NCBI GenBank assembly: GCA_038319215.1
Contig: JBBQCZ010000004.1
Location: 1-64,000, forward strand
DNA length: 64,000 nt
Source of the DNA: Bact-19 sp038319215
GTDB lineage: Bacteria > Bacteroidota > Bacteroidia > Bacteroidales > ML635J-15
Direction of reading: 5' to 3'
Below the pieces are notes generated by a model that ran no database searches, was not told the DNA's origin, and worked only from the letters and a program-made list of their open reading frames with translations. Of this stretch, positions 27,138-34,784 are shown in pieces (the stretch's first letter is position 1; every line of letters begins with the position of its first letter). Made by a program: the position numbers and the translations under genes.

Positions 27138-28130
27138 ATGGAAACAGTATTAAGCGGAATAAGATCAACAGGGAATTTACATATCGGGAACTATTTAGGA
27201 GCGGTTCAGAATTTTGTAAAAATGCAATATGATAATAATTGCTATTTCTTTATTGCTGATTATCATTCGTTAACAACACACCCAACTCCAGGCGATTTAC
27301 ATAAAAGTGTTCGTCAGGTTTTAGTGGAATATTTAGCAGCAGGAATAGATCCTGAAAAATCTACCTTGTATATTCAGAGTGATGTTCCAGAGATTGCAGA
27401 ATTATATTTACTGTTGAATATGAACGCTTATCTTGGCGAATTGGAAAGAACTACATCTTTTAAAGATAAAGCCAGAAATCAACCCGAAAATGTAAATGCA
27501 GGATTGTTGACATATCCAGTTTTAATGGCTGCCGATATTGTTATTCACCATGCTGATAAAGTTCCTGTAGGTAAAGACCAAGAGCAAAATTTGGAAATGG
27601 CTCGTAAGTTCGCACGACGTTTTAACAATATGTACAGCGTTGAATATTTCAAAGAACCAGTTGCATATAATTTTGGAAAAGAACTTATTAAAATACCAGG
27701 ACTTGATGGCACTGGGAAAATGGGAAAATCTGAGGGAAATGGAATCTTTTTAGCAGATGACGAGGCTACAATCAGGAAAAAAATTATGAAAGCAGTTACG
27801 GATGCTGGTCCAACAGTACCAAACTCACCAATGCCAGATGTAATAAACAATCTTTTTACAATAATGGATATTGTTTCTACTCCAGATACTGTTAAAATCT
27901 TTAAAGATAAATATGCGACTTGCGAAATCCGCTATGGAGATTTGAAAAAACAACTTGCCGAGGATGTTTGTAAACTTATTGCTCCTATAAGTGAAAGGAT
28001 TAAAGAAATTGATTCTGACAACGAATACTTAAGCAAAGTTGCAAAACAAGGAGCAGAAAAAGCCCGCGAAAGTGCAGCAAAAACCGTTAAAGAAGTACGA
28101 GAAATTATTGGGTTTAGGAAGTTTTGGTAG
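27138..28130 (+). CDS. trpS: Tryptophanyl-tRNA synthetase
   Basis: Class I aminoacyl-tRNA synthetase charging tRNA-Trp in the cytoplasm. The 330-residue protein carries the HIGH-type motif (LHIGNYLGA, near residue 15) and a KMSKS-type motif as KMGKSEGN. The length is normal. The frame opens at a TTG at 27114, but that codon lies inside the promoter box; the ATG at 27138 (METVLSGIRSTG) is the standard start. It ends ahead of a strong bidirectional terminator shared with atpG. Confidence 0.97.
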   Translation: METVLSGIRSTGNLHIGNYLGAVQNFVKMQYDNNCYFFIADYHSLTTHPTPGDLHKSVRQVLVEYLAAGIDPEKSTLYIQSDVPEIAELYLLLNMNAYLGELERTTSFKDKARNQPENVNAGLLTYPVLMAADIVIHHADKVPVGKDQEQNLEMARKFARRFNNMYSVEYFKEPVAYNFGKELIKIPGLDGTGKMGKSEGNGIFLADDEATIRKKIMKAVTDAGPTVPNSPMPDVINNLFTIMDIVSTPDTVKIFKDKYATCEIRYGDLKKQLAEDVCKLIAPISERIKEIDSDNEYLSKVAKQGAEKARESAAKTVKEVREIIGFRKFW

Positions 28131-28180
28131 GAAGGGTGTAAAAATCAGTCCAAGTACATAGAGGCTGAGTATAAAATATG

Positions 28181-28218
28181 ATAACAAAAAAGCCGGTAAT
28201 TGCCGGCTTTTTTGTTAT
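28181..28218. terminator. Bidirectional terminator between trpS and atpG
   Basis: Two 16-base arms (ATAACAAAAAAGCCGG and its complement) surround the loop TAATTG, giving a GC-rich core flanked by A on the left and T on the right. It can stop transcription from both sides; the atpG stop codon lies inside it. Confidence 0.92.
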
Positions 28219-29090
28219 CCTTTAAGAGCCTCGGCCCCACTAACAATTTCGAGAATTTCATTTGTAATTGCGGCTTGGCGTGCTTTATTATAAACCAGAG
28301 TAAGATCTTTTATCATTTCGGTTGCATTATCAGTTGCCTGATGCATTGCTGTCATTCGGGCTCCATGCTCCGCAGCATTACTGTCGAGAATAGATTTAAA
28401 CATCTGAACTTTTAGCGATTTAGGAATCATCTCTTCAATAATCTCTTCAACACTAGGTTCGAAAATATACTCTGAAGGATTTAATCTTTCCTCAACCTCA
28501 ATTGAAACTGGAACAAACTGTTCTACTAATTGATAATGAACAGCCGCATTTTTGAAACTATTGAATACAATATCAACCTTGTCGTACACCTTATCAGCGA
28601 ACAATTTCATAATTGATTCGGCAATTACCGAAGTATTTTCAAAATTAAGCTGGTCAAATATTTCGTGATTATATCCAACAATTTCAAATCCAGCTTTTTT
28701 TACAAAATCATTTGCTTTTTTCCCGATGCAATAAAACTTAACCTTCCCTGCAGCTGCCTGAGAACTATATGTTTCGTTAACTAATTGTATCGATTTTTTA
28801 CAAATATTTGCATTAAAAGCACCACATAATCCACGATTAGATGCAATAAGAACTATTAGAATATTATCAGCTTTGCGAACTTGATTGTATTTGCCAACAT
28901 GATCTTTATTGAGGCCAGAACTTACTTCTACCAAGACTTCGCGAAGTTTGTTAGCGTATGGTCTAATTTGAACGACCCGATCTTGAGCTTTCTTCAACTT
29001 GGCTGCCGATACCATTTTCATAGCAGAGGTTATTTGCCTAGTTGATTTTACCGAGCCAATTCTGTTTCGTATTTCTTTTAATCCTCCCAT
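28215..29090 (-). CDS. atpG: F1Fo ATP synthase subunit gamma
   Basis: Central shaft of F1, which turns inside the alpha/beta head. The 291-residue protein has the N-terminal coiled-coil helix (GGLKEIRNRIGSVKSTRQIT), the conserved ASNRGLCGAFN segment and the C-terminal helix with MTAMHQATDNA. It is the last gene of the minus-strand ATP synthase operon, nine bases after atpA. Confidence 0.97.
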   Translation of the reverse strand: MGGLKEIRNRIGSVKSTRQITSAMKMVSAAKLKKAQDRVVQIRPYANKLREVLVEVSSGLNKDHVGKYNQVRKADNILIVLIASNRGLCGAFNANICKKSIQLVNETYSSQAAAGKVKFYCIGKKANDFVKKAGFEIVGYNHEIFDQLNFENTSVIAESIMKLFADKVYDKVDIVFNSFKNAAVHYQLVEQFVPVSIEVEERLNPSEYIFEPSVEEIIEEMIPKSLKVQMFKSILDSNAAEHGARMTAMHQATDNATEMIKDLTLVYNKARQAAITNEILEIVSGAEALKG

Positions 29091-29099
29091 AATAATGGC

Positions 29100-30680
29100 T
29101 TATTTTTTATATTTCTCGGAAAACTCAGCAGCAACTTTTGTAAGAACTGCAGTTATATCGTCTGAAAATTCACCCTTTGCAAGTCTATTCATAATGTCTT
29201 TGTTATTTGCATTAAGGAACTCTATGTAGCGCATTTCAAACTCTTTAATTTTATTTAGTGGAACATCTTTTAATAAACCATTAGTTCCACAATATATAAT
29301 TGCAACCTGATTTTCGACCAAAACAGGTGAACGCTCAGCTTGTTTCAAAATTTCGACATTTTTGCGACCTTTGTCAATTACCGAAAGAGTAACAGCGTCG
29401 AGGTCAGAACCAAATTTTGAGAACGCTTCAAGTTCACGAAATTGAGCTTGGTCGATTTTTAATGTACCAGCAATTTTCTTCATACACTTTATCTGTGCAT
29501 TACCGCCAACTCTGGATACAGAAACCCCTACGTTAATAGCAGGACGCACACCAGCGTTAAAAAGGTTAGACTCTAGGAAAATCTGACCGTCTGTAATTGA
29601 AATTACGTTAGTCGGAATATATGCAGAAATATCGCCAGCTTGAGTTTCGATAATTGGAAGAGCAGTTAGAGAACCACCGCCTTTTACTTTACCTTTTAAA
29701 CACTCTGGAAGATCGTTCATTGTTGCTGCGATTTCGTCAGATTGAATAATTTTAGCAGCACGTTCGAGTAATCTTGAGTGTAGATAAAATACATCACCTG
29801 GATAAGCTTCACGTCCTGGAGGTCTTCTCAATAACAAAGAAACTTCGCGGTAAGAAACTGCTTGTTTCGATAAGTCATCATAAATAATTAGAGCAGGACG
29901 TCCAGTGTCGCGGAAATATTCGCCAATTGCACAACCCGCAAAAGGAGCATAAAATTGCATAGCTGCAGGATCTGAAGCAGATGCAGTTACAATTACAGTA
30001 TAGTCTAAAGCACCGGCTTCATCAAGTGTTTTTGCAATATTAGCAACTGTAGAACCTTTTTGTCCAATTGCAACATAAATACAATAAACAGGTTCGCCCT
30101 TAGCATAAAAATGTTTTTGATTAATAATTGTATCAATCGCAATTGCAGTTTTACCTGTTTGGCGGTCACCAATAATAAGCTCTCTTTGTCCTCTTCCAAT
30201 AGGAATCATAGAGTCGATAGCTTTTATACCAGTTTGTAAGGGTTCGGTTACTGGTTGTCTAAAAATAACGCCCGGAGCAATTCTTTCCAAAGGCATTTCG
30301 AACAATTCTCCTCCGATTGGACCTTTTCCGTCGAGTGGTTCACCTAGCGTATTAACAACACGGCCAAGCATTTCTTCACCTACCATAATTGAAGCAATTC
30401 TGCGAAGTCTCTTCACAACATTTCCTTCTTTTATATCGTCGCTGTGTCCTAACAATACAGCGCCAACATTGTCTTCTTCGAGGTTTAGAACAATACCTTT
30501 TACTCCGTTTTCGAATTCGATAAGCTCATTAGATTGTACATTTTCCAAACCGTGAATACGAGCAATCCCGTCACCAACCTGTAAAACAGAACCAACCTCT
30601 TCAAGACTTGTCTTTGCGGATAAGCCTTCTAATTGCTGCCTTAATATTTGTGATACTTCTGATGGTTTAATATCTGCCAT
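29100..30680 (-). CDS. atpA: F1Fo ATP synthase subunit alpha
   Basis: Non-catalytic nucleotide-binding subunit of F1. The 526 residues include the Walker A loop GDRQTGKTA (171-178), the LIIYDDLSKQAVSYR stretch and the arginine-finger region with SVSRVGGNAQ. It starts 20 bases downstream of atpH. It has the usual family length with no abnormal residue. Confidence 0.98.
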   Translation of the reverse strand: MADIKPSEVSQILRQQLEGLSAKTSLEEVGSVLQVGDGIARIHGLENVQSNELIEFENGVKGIVLNLEEDNVGAVLLGHSDDIKEGNVVKRLRRIASIMVGEEMLGRVVNTLGEPLDGKGPIGGELFEMPLERIAPGVIFRQPVTEPLQTGIKAIDSMIPIGRGQRELIIGDRQTGKTAIAIDTIINQKHFYAKGEPVYCIYVAIGQKGSTVANIAKTLDEAGALDYTVIVTASASDPAAMQFYAPFAGCAIGEYFRDTGRPALIIYDDLSKQAVSYREVSLLLRRPPGREAYPGDVFYLHSRLLERAAKIIQSDEIAATMNDLPECLKGKVKGGGSLTALPIIETQAGDISAYIPTNVISITDGQIFLESNLFNAGVRPAINVGVSVSRVGGNAQIKCMKKIAGTLKIDQAQFRELEAFSKFGSDLDAVTLSVIDKGRKNVEILKQAERSPVLVENQVAIIYCGTNGLLKDVPLNKIKEFEMRYIEFLNANNKDIMNRLAKGEFSDDITAVLTKVAAEFSEKYKK

Positions 30681-30700
30681 AACGATAACTTATTTATGTT

Positions 30701-31258
30701 TTAAATTTTCTTTAAATATGAATCTATTTTTAATGTCTTTTTTATCTCTCTTAGTTGAGTAGCTACACTTAAATCAAGTTGCTGATGTTCAATTCTAATT
30801 ACGATTCCCCCTAGCATTTCTGGGTTTATAACATCTAAAATTTCAACATCTGATTTGTAAGAAGTGGCAACCGTTTTTGCAATCTTATCTCTCGTATCTT
30901 GGCTCAAACCTCCTGGAGTGGTTAGAATAACCTTTTTAATATTGAACTCCTTACGGTATAAATCTTCAAAATTTCTTGATATGTCTGAGATGTAGGCTTC
31001 TCGGCTATTTTCTACCAACATAATTAGAAAATTCATAGTAATTTCAGTTAAACTGCTTTTGAAAACATTGTTCAGTAGTAGTTTCTTTTCTGAAGGCTTA
31101 ATTATCGGGCTGGTTATAACTGAATAAAACTCAATATTTTCTGAGATTACTTCTTTCACCAATCCAAAATCGTTAAAAACATTTTTTAAAATGTTTCTTT
31201 CTTTTGCCAGAATAAATATTGCTTTGGCGTATCGTACTGAGATTTTACTTTGGTTCAT
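30701..31258 (-). CDS. atpH: F1Fo ATP synthase subunit delta
   Basis: A 185-residue OSCP/delta subunit that ties the peripheral stalk to the top of F1. The N-terminal helical bundle (ISVRYAKAIFILAKE) and the C-terminal motif (INPEMLGGIVIRIEHQQLDLSV) match the family. It follows atpF by one base. Confidence 0.95.
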   Translation of the reverse strand: MNQSKISVRYAKAIFILAKERNILKNVFNDFGLVKEVISENIEFYSVITSPIIKPSEKKLLLNNVFKSSLTEITMNFLIMLVENSREAYISDISRNFEDLYRKEFNIKKVILTTPGGLSQDTRDKIAKTVATSYKSDVEILDVINPEMLGGIVIRIEHQQLDLSVATQLREIKKTLKIDSYLKKI

Positions 31259-31259
31259 G

Positions 31260-31754
31260 TTAGTTAAACTTTACATCTTTTAGTAAATCGTCGACCAAAC
31301 TTTCATTGTCTGCCTTAGTCTTTAACTCTCTGCGTAAAACTTTTTCGGCAACAAGTACAGATAAATCAAGTACCTGATTTTTTATTTCATGCATAGCTGC
31401 GGCTTTTTGAGCTTCAATTTCCATAGTTGCCGATTTTTTAATTTTTTCGACTTCTGTCATGGCTTCATGCTTTGCCTGAGCAACAATCTGTTCTTTAATT
31501 TCTCTAGCTTCTTTCATCAGATTATCTCTTTCGAGGCGTGCTTCTGTCATAATCTTTTCGTTACCTGCTTGAAGGGATTTCATTTCTTCACGCGCTTTTT
31601 CGGCCATGTGCAAAGCATCTTCAATGCTCTGATTACGCTCACTTATCATTTTGTTGATAGGTTTCCATGCAAATTTTGTTAAAATAAATAACAAGAATGC
31701 AAATATTATCCCTGTCCAAAATACAAGTCCGATTCCTGGTGTTACGAGCTCCAT
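31260..31754 (-). CDS. atpF: F1Fo ATP synthase subunit b
   Basis: A 164-residue peripheral-stalk subunit. A single N-terminal membrane helix (about residues 8-27, IGLVFWTGIIFAFLLFILTKF) precedes a long charged helix (MISERNQSIEDALHMAEKAREEM) that dimerises in the cytoplasm. It lies between atpE and atpH in the normal order. Confidence 0.96.
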   Translation of the reverse strand: MELVTPGIGLVFWTGIIFAFLLFILTKFAWKPINKMISERNQSIEDALHMAEKAREEMKSLQAGNEKIMTEARLERDNLMKEAREIKEQIVAQAKHEAMTEVEKIKKSATMEIEAQKAAAMHEIKNQVLDLSVLVAEKVLRRELKTKADNESLVDDLLKDVKFN

Positions 31755-31828
31755 AATATTTCGTTTTTAAAAGTTCTTTTAAAACATTTCCCGGAGCCAA
31801 TCGCCCTTCGGGAAATGTAAGTTTGTTT

Positions 31829-32032
31829 TTAGCTTTGCAAAAGAGCAACAACAACACCAAACAAAGCAACACCCTCAACCAAAGCCGCAGCGATGATCAT
31901 TGACATTTGAATGTTTTTTGCAGCTTCTGGCTGTCTTGCGATTGCGTCCATAGCAGCACTACCAATTTTTCCGATACCATAGCTGGCACCAATTACTGCT
32001 AAAGCAGCACCAATTGCTGGAATTCCTGTCAT
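31829..32032 (-). CDS. atpE: F1Fo ATP synthase subunit c
   Basis: A 67-residue two-helix proteolipid of the rotor ring. The polar loop RQPE (residues 33-36) and the ion-carrying glutamate (Glu53 in LVEGVAL) are visible. The residues that follow Glu53 are Gly-Val-Ala, lacking the Ser/Thr pair typical of sodium-binding rings, so a proton-driven enzyme is more likely. The gap of 74 bases to atpF is the largest inside the Fo genes. Confidence 0.97.
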   Translation of the reverse strand: MTGIPAIGAALAVIGASYGIGKIGSAAMDAIARQPEAAKNIQMSMIIAAALVEGVALFGVVVALLQS

Positions 32033-32070
32033 AATTGTATAATATTAAAGTTAAACATAAAAAATTCTTT

Positions 32071-33156
32071 CTAGTGATGTTCCTCAACTGCCATACTTAT
32101 AAACAAAGCAGACAGCATAGTAAATATATACGCCTGTAAAAATGCTACCAATAGTTCAAGACAATTCATAAATAGAACAAAAATGAACGATACTGGTGCC
32201 ATCGTAAATGATTCAAAAATAAATATTAATGATACAAGACTTAAAATGATGATATGCCCTGCGGTAATGTTTGCAAAAAGACGAATTGTTAATGCAACTG
32301 GTTTTACTATCATCCCCATCAATTCAACAATTGCAAGAATCGGTTTTACAAAAAACGGAACTCCTGGCATCCACAAGGTGTGTTTCCAATAATGCTTGTT
32401 ACCGTTAAGATTTATTGCAAAAAAAGTAAACAAGGCTAATGTCATCGTTACTGCAATATTACCTGTTACATTTGCATTCCCAGGAAACATTGGGATAATA
32501 CCAAATAAGTTGTTGATTAAAATGAAAAAGAAAACGGTAAGTAAATATGGTAAGAATTTTTCGGTCTTTTTTCCAAGATTAGGGTAAACTATTTCATCCT
32601 TTACATATAATATTAAAGGTTCCATAAAAGCCTGTAATCCACGAGGACGACCAGGATTCTTTTTATATGATTTAGCAACACTTACAAATATCCAAATAAT
32701 TATTAAAGAAACAATCATCATTGAGAAAACATTTTTAGTGATCGATAAATCAAGTGGGCTTGCGTTTAATACAATCTGGGTTCCCTCTTTTTCTTCAAAT
32801 CTTAGTTTCCCATCTGGGTCTGCTAAATAAACTTTCTCGTCATGTAATAAGTATTTATTATTGCCTTTTTCAACAACTTTGTGCCCATGTTCAAATTCAG
32901 AAGACATGAACACATCGAATTGTCCCTTATAAATTAAAATTACTGGAAGTGGAATAGAAATAACAACTTCTTCTCCATTAGCTTTTTTATAATCCATGAT
33001 ATGCCACTGATGAGCATCCTTAATATGATGCATAATCAACTCAATAACATTGAATTTCTCTTTCTCCCCTTCTTTCTCCTTTGCTTCGGATGCCAATGAA
33101 ATATTGCTAAAACATAGAACTGAACAAAGACTGATTAAAAATATTACTTGCTTCAT
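32071..33156 (-). CDS. atpB: F1Fo ATP synthase subunit a with exported N-terminal extension
   Basis: Stator channel subunit of Fo. The 361 residues exceed the roughly 270 of the E. coli protein. An N-terminal signal-like segment (MKQVIFLISLCSVLCFSN, about 1-22) and a charged stretch of about 110 residues come before the conserved membrane core. The essential arginine is in LTIRLFANITAGH. The PLDLSITKNV and PYLLTVFFFILINNLFGIIP motifs confirm the family. Extended a-subunits with an extra periplasmic region are known in Bacteroidetes. Confidence 0.95.
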   Translation of the reverse strand: MKQVIFLISLCSVLCFSNISLASEAKEKEGEKEKFNVIELIMHHIKDAHQWHIMDYKKANGEEVVISIPLPVILIYKGQFDVFMSSEFEHGHKVVEKGNNKYLLHDEKVYLADPDGKLRFEEKEGTQIVLNASPLDLSITKNVFSMMIVSLIIIWIFVSVAKSYKKNPGRPRGLQAFMEPLILYVKDEIVYPNLGKKTEKFLPYLLTVFFFILINNLFGIIPMFPGNANVTGNIAVTMTLALFTFFAINLNGNKHYWKHTLWMPGVPFFVKPILAIVELMGMIVKPVALTIRLFANITAGHIIILSLVSLIFIFESFTMAPVSFIFVLFMNCLELLVAFLQAYIFTMLSALFISMAVEEHH

Positions 33157-33241
33157 AATAATCCTTAACTTAATTTATGTGGCACTACAAATTTACATTT
33201 TCAAATTTAATATGCTAACAAAAAATGAAATATTTTTTTTA

Positions 33242-33634
33242 TTAACTATTTTTAAACTCCTGTACAAGATAAACAACCTCTACAGCAAGATAAATGAAGT
33301 AAATCGCAAAAAATTGCAAAACGTATTCTTTCCTTGAAAAACTATCATTTATTAAGTGGGGAATTAAAAATAAAACTGCAAAAAGCATTTTTACAAGACT
33401 TGTGGCTAAATAAGTATAGCCTAAAATGTTAAGTTTTGTACGTTTAAATATTATTTTTACTGATATTATTGTCGCAATGGTAATTACAAACATAAATGGA
33501 TGAATTAACAATGCTCCAGGAGCATAAAAATATCGTGGAAAGTAAAACAAAAGATAATAGTGACCGACAAAAAGTGTAATTGCGGCAAAACTAAAATTTA
33601 GTAGCGACTTAAAATCTTGTTTACTTATTATCAT
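33242..33634 (-). CDS. Small membrane protein in the ATP synthase operon
   Basis: A 130-residue protein with about four membrane segments (near residues 12-32, 36-60, 70-92 and 105-125). It has no clear motif. Its start overlaps the 3' end of atpZ by 14 bases, and it precedes atpB, the position where atpI-type genes sit in other bacteria. An AtpI-like role (assembly of the c-ring or cation movement) is inferred only from position. Confidence 0.7.
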   Translation of the reverse strand: MIISKQDFKSLLNFSFAAITLFVGHYYLLFYFPRYFYAPGALLIHPFMFVITIATIISVKIIFKRTKLNILGYTYLATSLVKMLFAVLFLIPHLINDSFSRKEYVLQFFAIYFIYLAVEVVYLVQEFKNS

Positions 33635-33860
33635 TTATTATTTTCGAGATCACCAGATACATTGATCCGATTACTGCAAATAAGGACAAACCAATTGTAA
33701 ACCATGGTGTTTTATTTCCAAAATGTTTATCTAACCAATTGCCCCCAAAGGCACCTCCGAAAATCATGATCCCCATTTCGAAGGCAAGTGAAGAATATTT
33801 GATGAAATTATTTGCACTCCCCTTATCTCCTTTAAGATTATTTTCGGATTTATTCTTCAT
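33621..33860 (-). CDS. atpZ: AtpZ/AtpI family protein
   Basis: A 79-residue protein with two membrane helices (about 22-42 and 52-72) and the family motif GGAFGGNWLDKHFG between them. AtpZ-AtpI pairs have been tied to Mg/Ca import or c-ring assembly in other bacteria. It overlaps the bactofilin gene by 11 bases on one side and the small membrane-protein gene by 14 on the other. Confidence 0.85.
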   Translation of the reverse strand: MKNKSENNLKGDKGSANNFIKYSSLAFEMGIMIFGGAFGGNWLDKHFGNKTPWFTIGLSLFAVIGSMYLVISKIINDNK

Positions 33861-34233
33861 TGGTATTCTCCCCGCCTAGCTCTGCACGAAGATTTCCACC
33901 CATATTGCAGGTTCCAGTAAAGATTGCTCCTGGCTCAATTGATAACTTTGAAGTAATTATATCTCCGTAAATTTTTGCTGTAGATCTTAAAATCAGCAAT
34001 TCCTCAACGGTAATTTTACCATCAATCTGACCAGAAATTTCAGAGTTTTTACAAAATACCTCTCCTAATATTTTGCCCGGTGCACCAAGTACTAGCTTCG
34101 CTTTGGTGTTTAAATTGCCTGTTAAATTGCCATCAATGCGTAAATCTCCGTTTGATACTACATCTCCATTAATAGATGTCCCACTTCCAATAATGTTTAG
34201 ATTGTTCTGGTCTTCTTCGTTACTTCTTGCCAT
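33850..34233 (-). CDS. Bactofilin (polymer-forming cytoskeletal protein)
   Basis: A 127-residue protein with the central bactofilin beta helix (about residues 14-110): repeated short strands such as NIIGSGTSINGDVVSNGDLRIDG and SEISGQIDGKITVEEL. Bactofilins form stable non-nucleotide filaments that place wall enzymes or other partners. The ATG at 34233 is chosen because a minus-strand -7 box (TATATTTG, 34256-34263) lies over the longer GTG start. It is the first gene of the ATP synthase operon and overlaps atpZ. Confidence 0.9.
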   Translation of the reverse strand: MARSNEEDQNNLNIIGSGTSINGDVVSNGDLRIDGNLTGNLNTKAKLVLGAPGKILGEVFCKNSEISGQIDGKITVEELLILRSTAKIYGDIITSKLSIEPGAIFTGTCNMGGNLRAELGGENTNEE

Positions 34234-34255
34234 AGTCTTAGTTTTTTTGCGATTC

Positions 34256-34263
34256 ACAAATAT
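34256..34263 (-). promoter_or_regulatory. -7 box of the bactofilin-ATP synthase operon
   Basis: CAAATATA on plus is TATATTTG on minus, 23 bases before the bactofilin ATG. It is probably the main start of the whole minus-strand atp operon. Confidence 0.6.
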
Positions 34264-34437
34264 AAAACAAAAGATTATGTTTTCTAAAAAAATTTAAAAG
34301 AAATACGTTTTTTTGATTATTAGAGTTTTCTATAAATTCAAAGTTTGGTTATGTTTAAATATTTCGATGCGTAGAAAAATCTTATAACTTCTAATTTTGC
34401 TCCATGAAGCATGTATAATTAAAATCAAAACAATAGA

Positions 34438-34641
34438 ACCTTAAATCCGCAAACTGTTTACTATTACATGTCTGAACTTCATGCCACCTGTGGCAATGTG
34501 CCACAGTGAGCGGCGCCGAACTGCTCGACGTTCCGCTCATAACCGTAACAAAGGCTACGCTTACGGTGCTCATGTCTGCGCTTACCCCATCTGCCATGTA
34601 TTTCAGCCCTTCACTACACAAAGAGCTTGCGGATTTAAGGT
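34438..34641. mobile_element. MITE-like element, copy 1
   Basis: A 204-bp element, GC-richer than its surroundings, bounded by terminal inverted repeats of 22 bases with two mismatches (ACCTTAAATCCGCAA... and its complement). It is flanked by the 3-base direct repeat AGA (34435-34437 and 34642-34644), as expected for a target duplication. Inside are hairpins: CTGTGGCA/TGCCACAG (34488-34506) and ACCGTAA/TTACGGT (34542-34567). It encodes no transposase, so it would depend on one elsewhere. An open minus-strand frame runs through it (MADGVSADMSTVSVAFV) but is probably fortuitous. Copy 2 at 43662 differs at five positions. Confidence 0.85.
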
Positions 34642-34727
34642 AGAAGATATAAAATTGTATCCGGACGTTTCGCTTGGAATAAGGTTCTAGTTGGTTCCAA
34701 TATAAGGCAATAGAGTTTTTTGTAAAC

Positions 34728-34760
34728 TTGTGCAACCGAATATAAAATTTAGTAGTTTTG
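34728..34760 (+). promoter_or_regulatory. Promoter of the T9SS cargo gene
   Basis: TTG at 34728-34730 and TAGTTTTG at 34753-34760, 22 bp apart, ending 24 bases before the ATG. The MITE copy lies just upstream of it. Confidence 0.55.
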
Positions 34761-34784
34761 TTATTGAAATTCTTAAAAACCAAT

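Noticed and set aside
34391..34783. A 130-residue minus-strand open frame over MITE copy 1
   Set aside because: It runs across the element and both flanks, has no family, and the flanking parts are not shared with copy 2; treated as fortuitous and reported only as a finding.
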